A DNA stretch of 64,000 nt from an uncultured Oscillospiraceae bacterium (GTDB lineage: Bacteria; Bacillota; Clostridia; Oscillospirales; Ruminococcaceae). The notes beneath the pieces were generated by a model, which saw only the letters and a program-made list of their open reading frames with translations, was not told the DNA's origin and ran no database searches. The position numbers were made by a program, and so were the translations under genes. Below, piece by piece: positions 54,136 to 63,466 of this stretch (the stretch's first letter is position 1; each line of letters opens with the position of its first letter). The stretch lies in contig CANNTZ010000006.1 of assembly GCA_947522735.1 (NCBI GenBank), positions 5,027 through 69,026 on the forward strand, given 5' to 3'.

Positions 54136-54474
54136 ATGACGTCTTTGGAGCTTGCGCGCGAGATCGGAAGGATACTTGACAGCAAAAAAGCCACGGATAT
54201 CAAGATCATGAATATTGGCGGGCACAGCTCACTGGGCGATTATTTTGTGCTGGCGTCCGCCGGAAACACCACGCAAACCAAGGCGCTGTGCGACGAGATA
54301 GAGGAACAGCTCTCCCAAAAGGGGCTGGAGCCGCGCCGGATAGAGGGCTATCAGTCGGCGTCGTGGATACTGCTCGACTACGTGGATGTGATCGTTCACA
54401 TCTTCTATAAGGAGACGCGCGAGTTCTATTCGCTCGAACGTCTCTGGGCTGACGTACAGCAGATAGAATTGTAA
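54136..54474 (+). CDS. rsfS: ribosome silencing factor RsfS
   Basis: 112 residues. KKATDIKIMNIGGHSSLGDYFVLASAGNTTQ and SASWILLDYVDVIVHIFYKETREFYSLERLW (split here into parts: DYFVLASA and DVIVHIF) define the RsfS/Iojap family, which binds L14 and blocks subunit joining in starvation. The ATG at 54136 is eight bases after GGAGG; ATG 54127 and GTG 54118 overlap or precede the site. It follows yqeK as in many Bacillota and precedes leuS. Confidence 0.94.
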   Translation: MTSLELAREIGRILDSKKATDIKIMNIGGHSSLGDYFVLASAGNTTQTKALCDEIEEQLSQKGLEPRRIEGYQSASWILLDYVDVIVHIFYKETREFYSLERLWADVQQIEL

Positions 54475-54558
54475 ATTTATAATGAGTTATAAATCCGTTG
54501 ATTGAGCTTGAATTCATTGATGGATTGCAGATTCATTAACATAGGAAGGACGTTTCGA

Positions 54559-56970
54559 ATGGGCTACGATTTTGCTTCAATCGAAAAAAAATGGCAGGAC
54601 ATATGGGATGAAAAACAGTCGTTCAAGGCAAGCGACGACTATTCCAAGCCCAAATATTACGCGCTCGTCGAGTTCCCGTATCCCTCCGGGCAGGGACTTC
54701 ACGTCGGACATCCGCGTCCCTACACCGCGCTGGACATTGTCTCGCGCAAGCGCCGTCTTCAGGGCTACAACGTGCTGTTCCCGATGGGCTGGGACGCTTT
54801 CGGCCTGCCGACCGAAAATTACGCGATAAAGAATAAGATACACCCGGAAAAGGTCACTCACGACAACATCCAGCGCTTCAAGAAGCAGATAAAAGCTCTC
54901 GGACTGTCTTTTGACTGGAGCCGTGAGGTCAACACCACCGACCCGAGCTACTACAAGTGGACCCAGTGGATATTCATCCAGCTCTTCAAGCACGGACTGG
55001 CCTATAAAAAGGAGATGGCCGTCAACTGGTGCACCTCCTGCAAGTGTGTCCTTGCCAACGAGGAGGTCGTCGGCGGCAGATGCGAGCGCTGCGGCGGCGA
55101 GATAGTCCGCAAGGTCAAGAGCCAGTGGATGCTCAGGATAACCGCCTATGCCCAGCGTCTGATTGACGATCTCGACCTTGTGGATTACATCGACCGCGTC
55201 AAGGTATCGCAGAAGAACTGGATAGGCCGCTCCACCGGCGCGGAGGTCGATTTCGACACCACCGCGGGCGACACAATGACCGTCTACACCACCCGGCCGG
55301 ACACCCTTTTCGGCGCGACCTACATGGTCGTTTCGCCGGAGCATCAATATATTGACAAGTGGATAAACGCCGGGCTCATCAGGAACGTCGACGCTATCCG
55401 CGACTATCAGGCCGAGGCGGCAAAAAAGTCCGACTTTGAGCGAACCGAGATGGCTGCCGACAAGGAAAAGACCGGCGTCAGGCTCGACGGCGTGATGGGC
55501 ATCAACCCCGTCAACGGTGCGGAGATCCCGATATTTATCTCCGACTATGTCCTTGTCTCCTATGGCACCGGCGCCATCATGGCGGTTCCGGCGCACGATA
55601 CCCGCGACTACGCCTTTGCAAAGAAGTTCGGTCTGCCGATCATCGAGGTCGTCAGCGGCGGCGACGTCGAAAAGGAGGCCTTCACCGACTGCGAGACCGG
55701 AATAATGGTCAACTCCGGAATGCTGGACGGGCTTCACGTTGAGGACGCAAAGAAAAAGATAACCGAATGGCTCACCGAGACCGGTAAGGGCCACTTCAAG
55801 GTCAACTTCAAGCTGCGCGACTGGGTATTCTCCCGCCAGCGCTACTGGGGAGAGCCGATACCCATCGTCAGGTGCGACAAGTGCGGCTATGTTCCCATCC
55901 CGGAGAGCGAGCTTCCGCTGCGCTTGCCGGAGGTGGAGAGCTACGAGACGACCGAGAACGGCGACAGCCCGCTTTCCAAGATGACCGACTGGCTTGAGAC
56001 CACCTGCCCCGTCTGCGGCGGTCACGCTGTGCGCGAGACAGACACCATGCCGCAGTGGGCGGGCTCCTCGTGGTACTTCCTGCGCTACTGCGATCCGCAC
56101 AATCCCGACGCGCTTGCCTCCAGGGAGGCGCTTGATTACTGGATGCCGGTCGATTGGTACAACGGCGGCATGGAGCACACCACGCTCCATCTGCTCTATT
56201 CCCGCTTCTGGCACAAGTTCCTGTACGATATCGGTGTCGTCTCCACGCCCGAGCCCTACGCCAAGCGCACAAGCCACGGCATGATCCTCGGTGCAAACGG
56301 AGAAAAGATGAGCAAATCCCGCGGCAACGTTGTCAACCCCGACGAGGTTATCGCCGAATACGGCGCGGACACGATGCGTCTGTACGAGATGTTCATCGGC
56401 GATTTCGAGAAGGCGGCTCCATGGAATCCCGAATCCATCAAGGGATGCAAGCGCTTCCTTGACAGGACGTGGGGACTTCAGGACATACTCAAGGGAGGAG
56501 ACAGCTACACCGAGCGGCTTGAGGGCGCGATGCACCGTGCAATAAAGAAGGTGTCCGAGGACATCGAGCAGATGAAGTTCAACACCGCCATAGCCACGCT
56601 GATGTCGCTCATCAACGAGTTTTACGCGGCAAACGGCGTCAACCGCGCCGAGCTCAGAACCTATCTCCTCCTGCTCGACCCGTTCGCGCCGCACATAGCC
56701 GAGGAGCTGTGGCAGCGCTGCGGCTTCGGCGGAATGGTGACGGAGCAGCGTTGGCCGGAGTTTGACGAGAAAAAGTGTGTCGAGGCCACCGTTGAGATAG
56801 CGATCCAGCTCTGCGGCAAGATCAAGGCGAGAATCAACGTTCCTGCGGACATCTCCAAGGAGGACGCCATTGCCGAGGCGGAGAAAAAGCTCGCAGCGGA
56901 GCTTGACGGCAAGACCATCATCAAAGAGGTCTGCGTGCCCGGAAAGCTCGTCAACATTGTTGCTAAATAA
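54559..56970 (+). CDS. leuS: leucyl-tRNA synthetase
   Basis: 803 residues, a class I synthetase. HVGHPRPYTALDIVSRK near 43-60 contains the HIGH-type signature, GWDAFGLPTENYA follows, and KMSKSRGNVVNPDE near 580 is the KMSKS loop. The editing domain (about 220-400) with TTRPDTLFGATYMV and GTGAIMAVPAHDTRD is present. A zinc-binding CTSCKCV...CERCGGE is also visible. ATG 54559 follows AGGAAGG. The leader from rsfS is only about 85 bp and has no T-box features. Confidence 0.97.
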   Translation: MGYDFASIEKKWQDIWDEKQSFKASDDYSKPKYYALVEFPYPSGQGLHVGHPRPYTALDIVSRKRRLQGYNVLFPMGWDAFGLPTENYAIKNKIHPEKVTHDNIQRFKKQIKALGLSFDWSREVNTTDPSYYKWTQWIFIQLFKHGLAYKKEMAVNWCTSCKCVLANEEVVGGRCERCGGEIVRKVKSQWMLRITAYAQRLIDDLDLVDYIDRVKVSQKNWIGRSTGAEVDFDTTAGDTMTVYTTRPDTLFGATYMVVSPEHQYIDKWINAGLIRNVDAIRDYQAEAAKKSDFERTEMAADKEKTGVRLDGVMGINPVNGAEIPIFISDYVLVSYGTGAIMAVPAHDTRDYAFAKKFGLPIIEVVSGGDVEKEAFTDCETGIMVNSGMLDGLHVEDAKKKITEWLTETGKGHFKVNFKLRDWVFSRQRYWGEPIPIVRCDKCGYVPIPESELPLRLPEVESYETTENGDSPLSKMTDWLETTCPVCGGHAVRETDTMPQWAGSSWYFLRYCDPHNPDALASREALDYWMPVDWYNGGMEHTTLHLLYSRFWHKFLYDIGVVSTPEPYAKRTSHGMILGANGEKMSKSRGNVVNPDEVIAEYGADTMRLYEMFIGDFEKAAPWNPESIKGCKRFLDRTWGLQDILKGGDSYTERLEGAMHRAIKKVSEDIEQMKFNTAIATLMSLINEFYAANGVNRAELRTYLLLLDPFAPHIAEELWQRCGFGGMVTEQRWPEFDEKKCVEATVEIAIQLCGKIKARINVPADISKEDAIAEAEKKLAAELDGKTIIKEVCVPGKLVNIVAK

Positions 56971-57048
56971 GGCGTGGCGGTATCTGCGCGAGCATTCGTG
57001 AATTTTCTGAGAATATTTCAATAAATAATAAAATTTGCAGAGGATTGC

Positions 57049-57077
57049 TTGACACAGGGGTTGAAATATAGTATAAT
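57049..57077 (+). promoter_or_regulatory. strong sigma-A promoter of rpsU
   Basis: Perfect TTGACA (57049-57054) and TATAAT (57072-57077) with a 17-bp spacer, 54 bp before the rpsU start. Confidence 0.92.
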
Positions 57078-57130
57078 CATATCTGTTGTATATTGCAATA
57101 ATACTCCTGCGGCGTGGGGAGGGATATAAA

Positions 57131-57307
57131 GTGGCTGAGATACATGTAAAAGAGAACGAGTCTTTGGACAGCGCTCTTAGAAGATTTAAGAGACAATGTG
57201 CAAAGTCCGGCGTTCTTGCGGAGGTTCGCAAAAGAGAGCACTACGAAAAGCCTTCGGTAAAGCGCAAGAAAAAGTCCGAAGCGGCTCGCAAGCGTAAGTT
57301 TAAGTAA
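57131..57307 (+). CDS. rpsU: 30S ribosomal protein S21, GTG start
   Basis: 58 residues, very basic C-terminus (KRKKKSEAARKRKFK). AEIHVKENESLDSALRRFKR is the bS21 N-terminus. The GTG at 57131 is 6-10 bases after GGGGAGGG. It has a private strong promoter and terminator, so it is probably transcribed alone. S21 helps mRNA selection on the 30S subunit. Confidence 0.96.
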   Translation: MAEIHVKENESLDSALRRFKRQCAKSGVLAEVRKREHYEKPSVKRKKKSEAARKRKFK

Positions 57308-57348
57308 GGCTTAGTTTTTGAACCGGGACTTGCATCCGACAAGCATGG

Positions 57349-57380
57349 AAGCGAGCAATGATTTGCATTGCTCGCTTTTT
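57349..57380 (+). terminator. rho-independent terminator of rpsU
   Basis: GCGAGCAATG pairs perfectly with CATTGCTCGC and is followed by TTTTT. Confidence 0.92.
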
Positions 57381-57412
57381 CATTGTTTTTTTATTGTAGA
57401 CGGAGACACAAG

Positions 57413-57886
57413 ATGCGTTTGCTGAAAACCGATCACAAATTCAGGCGGATATACGAGTTGAGTGCCGAATGGCTCGCAGAGAACGGTATTACCGCGTTGA
57501 TACTCGACGTGGACAACACGCTTACCGAGCATGACAGCCAGCAGGTCGATGAACGGGTACTGCGCTGGCTCGACGACATGCGTCGCTGCGGTGTCAGGCT
57601 GATTGTACTCTCGAACAATCGCAGACGGCGCGTCCGTCCATTTGCCGAAAAGCTGGGGCTGGACTACATAGCCAACGGCATGAAGCCGTTTACAAGCGGA
57701 ATCAGGCGTGCGTTGGCGCGGCTTGGAACACCTAAAGCGAGCGCCGCTATCGTCGGAGATCAGATATTCACCGATGTCCTCGGAGGCAATCTTGCCGGGA
57801 TAGTCACTGTTCTGCTCGAGCCGATCAGCGGCGAACGCGGCAAATTTATGCGCTTCAAGCGACGTCTTGAGCACCACGTCAAATGA
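57413..57886 (+). CDS. yqeG: YqeG-family HAD-IIIA phosphatase
   Basis: 157 residues. LILDVDNTLTEHD is the HAD motif I (DxDxT) with the catalytic Asp near residue 33, VLSNN is motif II, KPFTSGIRRAL carries the motif III lysine, and VGDQIFTDVLGGN is motif IV. The family's substrate is not firmly known, though it clusters with ribosome and NAD genes in Bacillota. The ATG at 57413 follows GGAG; upstream in-frame codons run into the rpsU terminator. About 240 bp after the stop contain a GC-rich inverted repeat and no gene. Confidence 0.92.
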   Translation: MRLLKTDHKFRRIYELSAEWLAENGITALILDVDNTLTEHDSQQVDERVLRWLDDMRRCGVRLIVLSNNRRRRVRPFAEKLGLDYIANGMKPFTSGIRRALARLGTPKASAAIVGDQIFTDVLGGNLAGIVTVLLEPISGERGKFMRFKRRLEHHVK

Positions 57887-58129
57887 AACAGCGTTTTTGA
57901 CCGGACGTCCTCCAGCACCATCGGACGCCCGGTTATTTGCTCCGCGTTGATTGCCGCTTTACAGAGTGAGCCAGCCGCCCCGGCGCAGACGGGGCGCCCG
58001 GACGCTCCGTCCGGGCGGCAGGATGCAATACTGCCGGCTGGCGGCCTTTAAGGCACGAGGACGCTGCAAGCCCTGAAGGCGTTGGCGGCAGGCCGCAGAG
58101 ATTAAAACTCAGATCGGAGGGTGACAGAG

Positions 58130-58996
58130 ATGGCAGAGAACAACATTGTGAGATTCGGGCCGGCTGGCAATTCGAATAGCTTTACCGGCAAGACGGTGGA
58201 TATCCCGGAATACATCGTCAGAATGGGGCTGAATGCCTATGAATATCAGTGCGGGCGCGGGGTGCGGGTCAATTCGGCGGCAGTGACGGAGCTTGGGCGC
58301 CGGGCGCGGGAGCTGGATATTGCGCTGTCGCTGCACGCTCCGTACTACATCTCGCTGTCGTCGCTCGAAGAGGAAAAGCGCGACGCGAGCGTCGGCTATA
58401 TTCTGCAAAGTGCGCAGGCGGCGCGGCTGATGGGTGCGACAAGGGTGATTGTCCATTCCGGCTCCTGCGCGAAGCTGTCGCGCGCCGATGCTTTGGAGCT
58501 TGCCAAGGACACGTTGAAAAAGTCGCTGGTGGCGATGGACGAGGCGGGCTACGGTGACATTGCGCTCTGCCCGGAGACGATGGGCAAGGTCAACCAGCTC
58601 GGCAACCTTGAGGAGGTCATGGAGCTGTGCCGCATCGACGAGCGGCTGATACCATGTATCGATTTCGGACACCTCAATGCGCGCGATCTCGGTGCATTCA
58701 AGACTTTCGAGGACTACAAGCGAGTGTTCGACTGCATCGAGGATCGTCTCGGTGCAAATCGTTTAAAGCGCTTCCATTCGCATTTCTCCAAGATCGAATA
58801 CTCGGCGGGAGGCGAGAAGCGTCATCTAACCTTTGAGGACGCCGTCTACGGCCCGGATTTTGAGCCGGTGGCGGAGCTGACCTTGCGCAAGGGCGCTTAT
58901 CCGATCTTTATCTGTGAATCGGACGGCACGCAGGCCGAGGACGCCGCTAAAATGCGCGCCATACTCAACGCCGCCGGGGGAAAATCGAGAGCATGA
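58130..58996 (+). CDS. nfo: endonuclease IV-like AP endonuclease
   Basis: 288 residues, the usual size of Nfo. The AP-endonuclease-2 TIM barrel has metal ligands in LHAPYYI (His), VIVHSGSC (His), CPETMGK (Glu), CIDFGHLNAR (Asp and His), FHSHFSKIEYSAGGEKRH (His) and ICESDG (Glu). It cleaves DNA 5' to abasic sites. ATG 58130 follows GGAGG. The gene stands alone; a terminator lies about 40 bp after the stop. Confidence 0.88.
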   Translation: MAENNIVRFGPAGNSNSFTGKTVDIPEYIVRMGLNAYEYQCGRGVRVNSAAVTELGRRARELDIALSLHAPYYISLSSLEEEKRDASVGYILQSAQAARLMGATRVIVHSGSCAKLSRADALELAKDTLKKSLVAMDEAGYGDIALCPETMGKVNQLGNLEEVMELCRIDERLIPCIDFGHLNARDLGAFKTFEDYKRVFDCIEDRLGANRLKRFHSHFSKIEYSAGGEKRHLTFEDAVYGPDFEPVAELTLRKGAYPIFICESDGTQAEDAAKMRAILNAAGGKSRA

Positions 58997-59036
58997 GCGC
59001 GGAATGTCGTTAACGGGCAGGAGGCTGCTAATAATT

Positions 59037-59091
59037 AAAAACAAGCTTTCCGTCGGAGAGGTCTAAGCTTTCCGGCGAAAGGCTTGTTTTT
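59037..59091. terminator. bidirectional rho-independent terminator after nfo
   Basis: AAAAACAAGC and GCTTGTTTTT form the base of a long imperfect stem continuing with TTTCCGTCGG/CCGGCGAAA. A- and T-runs on both sides allow termination in either direction. It shares a core with the terminator at 60524-60571. Confidence 0.85.
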
Positions 59092-59099
59092 CTGCTGTG

Positions 59100-59650
59100 T
59101 ACCTCAGCTTTAACGGCTTTTCCATTCGGATATTTTGAGCGCCGGGCGGCGTGGAAAATCCATGAGCGCGGTCCTGCGCTCCCCTGGATATTTCCGGCTC
59201 TCTGGAGCGGAGCCTTACAAACAGCACCGGCCCGACCGTGAGAGGGACATTCAGCATCCGCTTTTGGAAAAAGATGTGCGTTGCGTGCTTTATGTGCGAC
59301 GTCAGGCGCGCGATGAAGAGACTTTCCTGGCGCCGTTAAAAAAGGGAAGGTGCTTTTGGCTGTGCGGTGGGAGCACGGACGGCGCCGTAAAGAGCGCCCG
59401 CAGTCTCCCGCGCAGTGCGTTTCCGGCGCGTGTAAGTGTCGGCGGAGAAGGAGCTCCGCGAGAGCCTTTTCGGGAAACGGAACGATGTGCAGGGTGTTTG
59501 CGGCGATGACAGCGTCGAGGGAGCTGTCCGTATAGGGCGGACAAAGAGTGTTACGCACCAACAAGCGTAGCCTCGCGGACGCAAGGCCTTTTTGTCGCCG
59601 CTGTCATCGCGGCAGACGCGATTGCTCATATGGAGCGTTCCTTTAATCAC
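59100..59650 (-). pseudogene. probable decayed class I SAM methyltransferase remnant
   Basis: On the minus strand a piece at about 59565-59453 reads SSLDAVIAANTLHIVPFPEKA, which matches the motif IV/V region of class I methyltransferases (DAVIA-N-LH, then P-KAL-E). The frame then loses sense: continuations in other frames (such as GRLRALFTAP) look like broken pieces of the next strand-helix unit, and stops interrupt all three. No intact motif I (GxGxG) is found. I interpret the whole 550-bp stretch as a decayed gene; exact limits are uncertain. Confidence 0.4.
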
Positions 59651-59705
59651 GCATTTTCTACAATTATATTGCTTTTCCTCTCAAAAGTCCGGTCTCTTCC
59701 GGCAA

Positions 59706-59734
59706 TTGACAGCCCCGCAGTTTTGGAATATAAT
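59706..59734 (+). promoter_or_regulatory. strong sigma-A promoter of the histidine phosphatase gene
   Basis: Perfect TTGACA (59706-59711) and TATAAT (59729-59734) with a 17-bp spacer. The leader has a small GGCCC/GGGCC hairpin. Confidence 0.88.
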
Positions 59735-59786
59735 TGTTTTTGGCGAATACGGCCCGCTGCGGTGGGCCTTGTGAGGAGACGGAGAG

Positions 59787-60494
59787 ATGCTTTTATACAT
59801 CATACGGCATGGAGACCCGATATACGATCCCGACTGCCTGACGCCGAAAGGACATCTTCAGGCCGCAGCAGTGGCCAAGCGGCTTGCACGCCACGGGATA
59901 GACAGGATATACGCCTCGCCGATGATACGCGCGCAGCAGACTGCGCAACCGCTCAGCGAGCTGCTGCATCTGCCGGTGAACATCGAGGACTGGACGAGCG
60001 AGGCGCGCGCGTGGGAGGATTTTTCCGTATATATCGGCGGCGTATGCACCTGGTTCTGGCTTGACAGGGTGGAAGAGCTCGTCAATGACGGGACGGTCGA
60101 TATGAGAGACTGGTATAATATGCCTGCATTGCGCGAATATGCGCCGCGCTTTAAGAGCGGCTTGGAGCGCATTGCCCGCTGCTCCGACGAATTTCTGGCG
60201 CGGCACGGCTATCGCCGCGAGGGAGCGCTATACCGCGTCGAGCGCCCGAACGACGAGCGTGTAGCGGTTTTCTGTCACGAGGGCTTCGGCAAGTCGTGGA
60301 TGTCCCATCTGATGAGCGTGCCGCTGCACCTTTACGCGACGGAATACGAGATTACCCATACCGGAGTCGTCGTCGTGGAGCTCCGGAATACCGAGAGCGG
60401 TCTGACGCGCCCGAAATGCCTCGCATGGTCGGATATGTCGCACATATACGCCGAGGGCTTGCCGATGCAGCATAATAACGGCGTTTATATTTGA
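59787..60494 (+). CDS. histidine phosphatase family protein (phosphoglycerate mutase-like)
   Basis: 235 residues. LYIIRHGDPIYD holds the phospho-acceptor histidine in the RHG motif (His8), YASPMIRAQQTAQPL the second arginine, and VFCHEGFG the second catalytic histidine. The insertion between them with ARAWEDFSVYIGGVCTWFW is unusual for cobalamin or PGM members. Probably a cytosolic phosphatase of unknown substrate. It has a strong promoter and terminator of its own. Confidence 0.9.
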   Translation: MLLYIIRHGDPIYDPDCLTPKGHLQAAAVAKRLARHGIDRIYASPMIRAQQTAQPLSELLHLPVNIEDWTSEARAWEDFSVYIGGVCTWFWLDRVEELVNDGTVDMRDWYNMPALREYAPRFKSGLERIARCSDEFLARHGYRREGALYRVERPNDERVAVFCHEGFGKSWMSHLMSVPLHLYATEYEITHTGVVVVELRNTESGLTRPKCLAWSDMSHIYAEGLPMQHNNGVYI

Positions 60495-60523
60495 CCTGCT
60501 TTAGCATATATTGACGCTAACGA

Positions 60524-60571
60524 GCTTTCGCCGGAAAGAGCTTATCCTTCCGGCGAAAGCATTTGTTTTTT
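60524..60571 (+). terminator. rho-independent terminator of the histidine phosphatase gene
   Basis: GCTTTCGCCGGAA pairs with TTCCGGCGAAAGC, followed after ATT by TGTTTTTT. It also lies at the end of the convergent GH38 gene. Confidence 0.85.
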
Positions 60572-60610
60572 ATCGGAATGCGTTTTTGCTGCCGCATTCA
60601 GTTTTACGCG

Positions 60611-63031
60611 TCAGTCAAGCTCCGTGATGAGTATCTCTCTCTCGACGCCGTTTTTGGAAAGCCGCACCGTCTTGATCTCCTGTGGCGCAAGGCTCAGCGT
60701 AAAGCTTCGCCCAAGCAGCGTTATATCCGCCGTCGCCGCCGCGCCGTTTGTCTCATAGAAGCGCGCGACGATGCCGTCGCCGTCCTCGGCGTATTTGAGC
60801 GCCTCGAGCAGCACGGCAGGGTCGGAGACGGTAACGCCGCAGCCGGAGGTCGAAAGGCTACCCTCGTGATGCGTCTCCTGGACGAGATCCGGCTCGCAGT
60901 TGAGGAGTGCCGCCTCGCGGACGATATCGCCTGCTGTAAAACGCTCGAACGGCGTTATCGCATAGCGGAACCGCTGCTCGCCCTGATCCTGATACTCGAC
61001 TAAGCCGTCGCGGCGGCCGTAATGATCGGCGAAGATGCAGCCGCGCGCGACGTTCATGCGCAGCTCGTTCCCGTCGGCGCAAAAGCTGTGCTTGCAGTCC
61101 GACGAGACGGCGACGCCGTGCGCTCCTAAGCGGAGGGCGGCCCAGCGCTGCGCCGGCTCCTCCTCGCCGTTTGCGGGCTTTTCGAGAAAACCGTAGGGCA
61201 TGGAATAGACGGCGGCAGCCTCGTCCTCGCCTGAGACGGGGAAGGCGAGCTTGACGAGCTTGAGCTGCTCGTTGAAGCAGAGCAGGCAGTCCACTGTGAG
61301 CGATGCCGAATCGGAGCAGAGAGAGAAGTCCTGCCGCAGCGTCGAGCTGCCGAAGCGGCTGACGACTCGGATGGCGGCGCGGATGGGGCCGTTTTCCGTG
61401 ACGGTGACAGAAGCTCCGCCGAACTCTCCGAGCTGTTTGTCAAAGGTAAAAACGCCGTGCGCCCACGTGTCCGGCTCAACGTCGTCGATGACGATAGGAC
61501 GGGCCAGCGGCGCGGAGTTGACAATCCGGCCGGAGCGCTTGTCGGTCAGCTTTAGGATAAAGCCGGTATCCGGGTCGAACTCGGCGCGCAGGAACCGGTT
61601 TTCCAGCACACAGCCCTCGGCGCGCGGCGCATCCGGAGCGTCAAAATTGAAGCGCTCGTCCTTGTACATATAATAAGTGGTGTAGCCGAGCGGCGGTATA
61701 TCGGCGATGAACGCGACGTTTTCGAGGCTGTTGCCGTTTGTCTGGGGCCCGCGCACGCGTTGGAGCGGCTGCGGAACGCCGTTTGCGTCGCATATGCCGG
61801 ACACCTCGCTGGAATTTATCTTGACGAGCCGCCGCACCGGAAAGCTGTGCGGGTTAAAGACGACAAGCGGCGCGCCTTCGCCGTCGCGTTCCCAAAGCGA
61901 CCAGCCGTTCTTCTGCACGGGAGCGTTTGATAGCCCGCGGCGGGTGTCGATGGCCCACGAGATGTTCTGGATTGAAAAATTGCGCACGGTGTTTGCAATC
62001 TCGACGGCGTAGCCAAGGGCAGGCTCCGCATCGTCATAGGCCTCGCGGATCGAGCAGCCTGCGAGGATATCGTGAAACTGGTTGAACATGACGCGCTCCC
62101 ATGCGTCCGTTATCTCGCGCTGCATGGAGGCACAGCCGGTCAATGCGCCGCTGAGCAGGTTATAGCGTTCCGCCGTGACGAGCGCGTTTTCGGCGCGCCG
62201 GTTGAGCTGCTTGATGCGGGAGTTCGCCGCGTAGCAGCCGCTTGCGTGGTGCTGGAGATCGCCGCGGACGGTGCGCAGCGGAATATCGTTAGCGCGCAGA
62301 TATTCAAAATATTTGTCGGGCGAGGAGTAGAAAACATCGCTTCCAAGCAGTTTTTCGGCCTTTCGCAGCGCACGGACGGTAGGGCCGCCGCCATGGTTGC
62401 CGACGCCGTAGAATATCATCATCGGAAGCCGTTCCTTTTCGGCAAGCCTGTCGTAGGGCGCAAGCTCCGGGAGGTTGTCACTGCCGTCGCAGTAGGCGAA
62501 CGGGATGCGGTAGACCGCGATGCTGCTGCCGTCCGGAGACTCCCAGTTGAAAGCGGTTTCTGGCAGATCGGGCTTTTCGTGCACGCTCGGACGCATCATG
62601 ACGTAGCTGTCGATGCCCGCCTTGCGGAAAAGCTGCGGGAGCATCCCGTTGTGCCCGAAAGAATCGACGTTGTAGCCGAACAGTGCCGCTACGCCGAGCT
62701 TCTCCTTGAAATAGCGCTGAGAATAGAGCAGGTGCCTTGCGAGCGCCTCACCGGAGGGGATGTTGCAGTCCGGCTGCACCCACATGCCGCCCGCTATCAC
62801 CCATCGGCCCTCGCGGACACGCGCGCGTATCTCCTCGAACATGCCGGGCGCGCTGTGCTCTACCCATTTGTAGTAGCTCGCGCAGGCGCAGGTAAAGATG
62901 TAGCCGTCAAACTCTTTCATTCTGTCAAGCGCCGAGCGGAAGGTCGCCTTTATCTCGGCAAGTCCCTCCGGCAGCCGCCACAGCCAAACGGGGTCGATGT
63001 GAGCGTTTCCTATCAAAAATTTTTTCTGCAT
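60611..63031 (-). CDS. alpha-mannosidase, glycoside hydrolase family 38
   Basis: 806 residues. The N-terminal catalytic domain (1-260) begins NAHIDPVWLWR with the zinc ligands His and Asp; the nucleophile Asp lies in GYNVDSFGHNGML near 130. A three-helix bundle with NQFHDILAGCSIREA (zinc His) follows near 315, then the large C-terminal beta domains. The enzyme retains configuration and removes alpha-mannose residues from mannans or N-glycans. No signal peptide is seen, so it acts on imported oligosaccharides. The ATG at 63031 follows GGAAGGAG; a promoter is upstream. No transporter is nearby. Confidence 0.95.
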   Translation of the reverse strand: MQKKFLIGNAHIDPVWLWRLPEGLAEIKATFRSALDRMKEFDGYIFTCACASYYKWVEHSAPGMFEEIRARVREGRWVIAGGMWVQPDCNIPSGEALARHLLYSQRYFKEKLGVAALFGYNVDSFGHNGMLPQLFRKAGIDSYVMMRPSVHEKPDLPETAFNWESPDGSSIAVYRIPFAYCDGSDNLPELAPYDRLAEKERLPMMIFYGVGNHGGGPTVRALRKAEKLLGSDVFYSSPDKYFEYLRANDIPLRTVRGDLQHHASGCYAANSRIKQLNRRAENALVTAERYNLLSGALTGCASMQREITDAWERVMFNQFHDILAGCSIREAYDDAEPALGYAVEIANTVRNFSIQNISWAIDTRRGLSNAPVQKNGWSLWERDGEGAPLVVFNPHSFPVRRLVKINSSEVSGICDANGVPQPLQRVRGPQTNGNSLENVAFIADIPPLGYTTYYMYKDERFNFDAPDAPRAEGCVLENRFLRAEFDPDTGFILKLTDKRSGRIVNSAPLARPIVIDDVEPDTWAHGVFTFDKQLGEFGGASVTVTENGPIRAAIRVVSRFGSSTLRQDFSLCSDSASLTVDCLLCFNEQLKLVKLAFPVSGEDEAAAVYSMPYGFLEKPANGEEEPAQRWAALRLGAHGVAVSSDCKHSFCADGNELRMNVARGCIFADHYGRRDGLVEYQDQGEQRFRYAITPFERFTAGDIVREAALLNCEPDLVQETHHEGSLSTSGCGVTVSDPAVLLEALKYAEDGDGIVARFYETNGAAATADITLLGRSFTLSLAPQEIKTVRLSKNGVEREILITELD

Positions 63032-63087
63032 TCCCAAAACTCCTTCCGGCACTATTTGTTAATTTGATTTACATATAATCTCTTTAT

Positions 63088-63117
63088 ATTTTATCACGTA
63101 ACGCCTATAGATGTCAA
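63088..63117 (-). promoter_or_regulatory. sigma-A-type promoter of the GH38 gene
   Basis: On the minus strand TTGACA (63112-63117) and TAAAAT (63088-63093) are 18 bp apart, about 57 bp before the start codon. Confidence 0.75.
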
Positions 63118-63186
63118 GCCTCAAAATATCTCTTTGACAACAGACAGCCGGAGCAGGGAAGGGGAGGGGAAGGACTTTTATGCAAC

Positions 63187-63212
63187 AAAAAAGCACCGCG
63201 ATTGCAGTGCTC
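63187..63212 (-). terminator. rho-independent terminator of tRNA-Thr
   Basis: On the minus strand AGCAC pairs with GTGCT and is followed by a T-run, directly after the tRNA 3' end. Confidence 0.8.
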
Positions 63213-63216
63213 TCGT

Positions 63217-63292
<76 letters not shown>

Positions 63293-63335
63293 ATATGCAT
63301 TTTTTGCTTTTGCCGTCCGGTCAGACAGCTTTTAT

Positions 63336-63364
63336 ATTATAGCTCTGTTTAACGGAAAAGTCAA
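63336..63364 (-). promoter_or_regulatory. strong sigma-A promoter of tRNA-Thr
   Basis: On the minus strand TTGACT (63359-63364) and a perfect TATAAT (63336-63341) with a 17-bp spacer, 43 bp before the mature tRNA. Confidence 0.88.
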
Positions 63365-63437
63365 GACTTTTTTCAAAAAAAGTCGAATTTTTTCGGAGCG
63401 GTTTTGTGTTTCCGGACAGCACGCCATCTTTATTTTT

Positions 63438-63466
63438 GGAAAAGCCGCTACTCAAGCGGCTTTTCC
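63438..63466 (-). terminator. probable terminator overlapping the acetyltransferase 3' end
   Basis: GGAAAAGCCGCT pairs with AGCGGCTTTTCC; the stop codon of the acetyltransferase lies inside the loop. The T-run on the minus strand is only four bases, so strength is uncertain. Confidence 0.5.

Noticed and set aside
54475..54558. Possible T-box before leuS
   Set aside because: Only about 85 bases are available and neither the T-box sequence nor an antiterminator stem is visible.
54577..57231. An 884-codon open frame on the minus strand
   Set aside because: Antisense of leuS and rpsU, both certain genes; no recognisable product.
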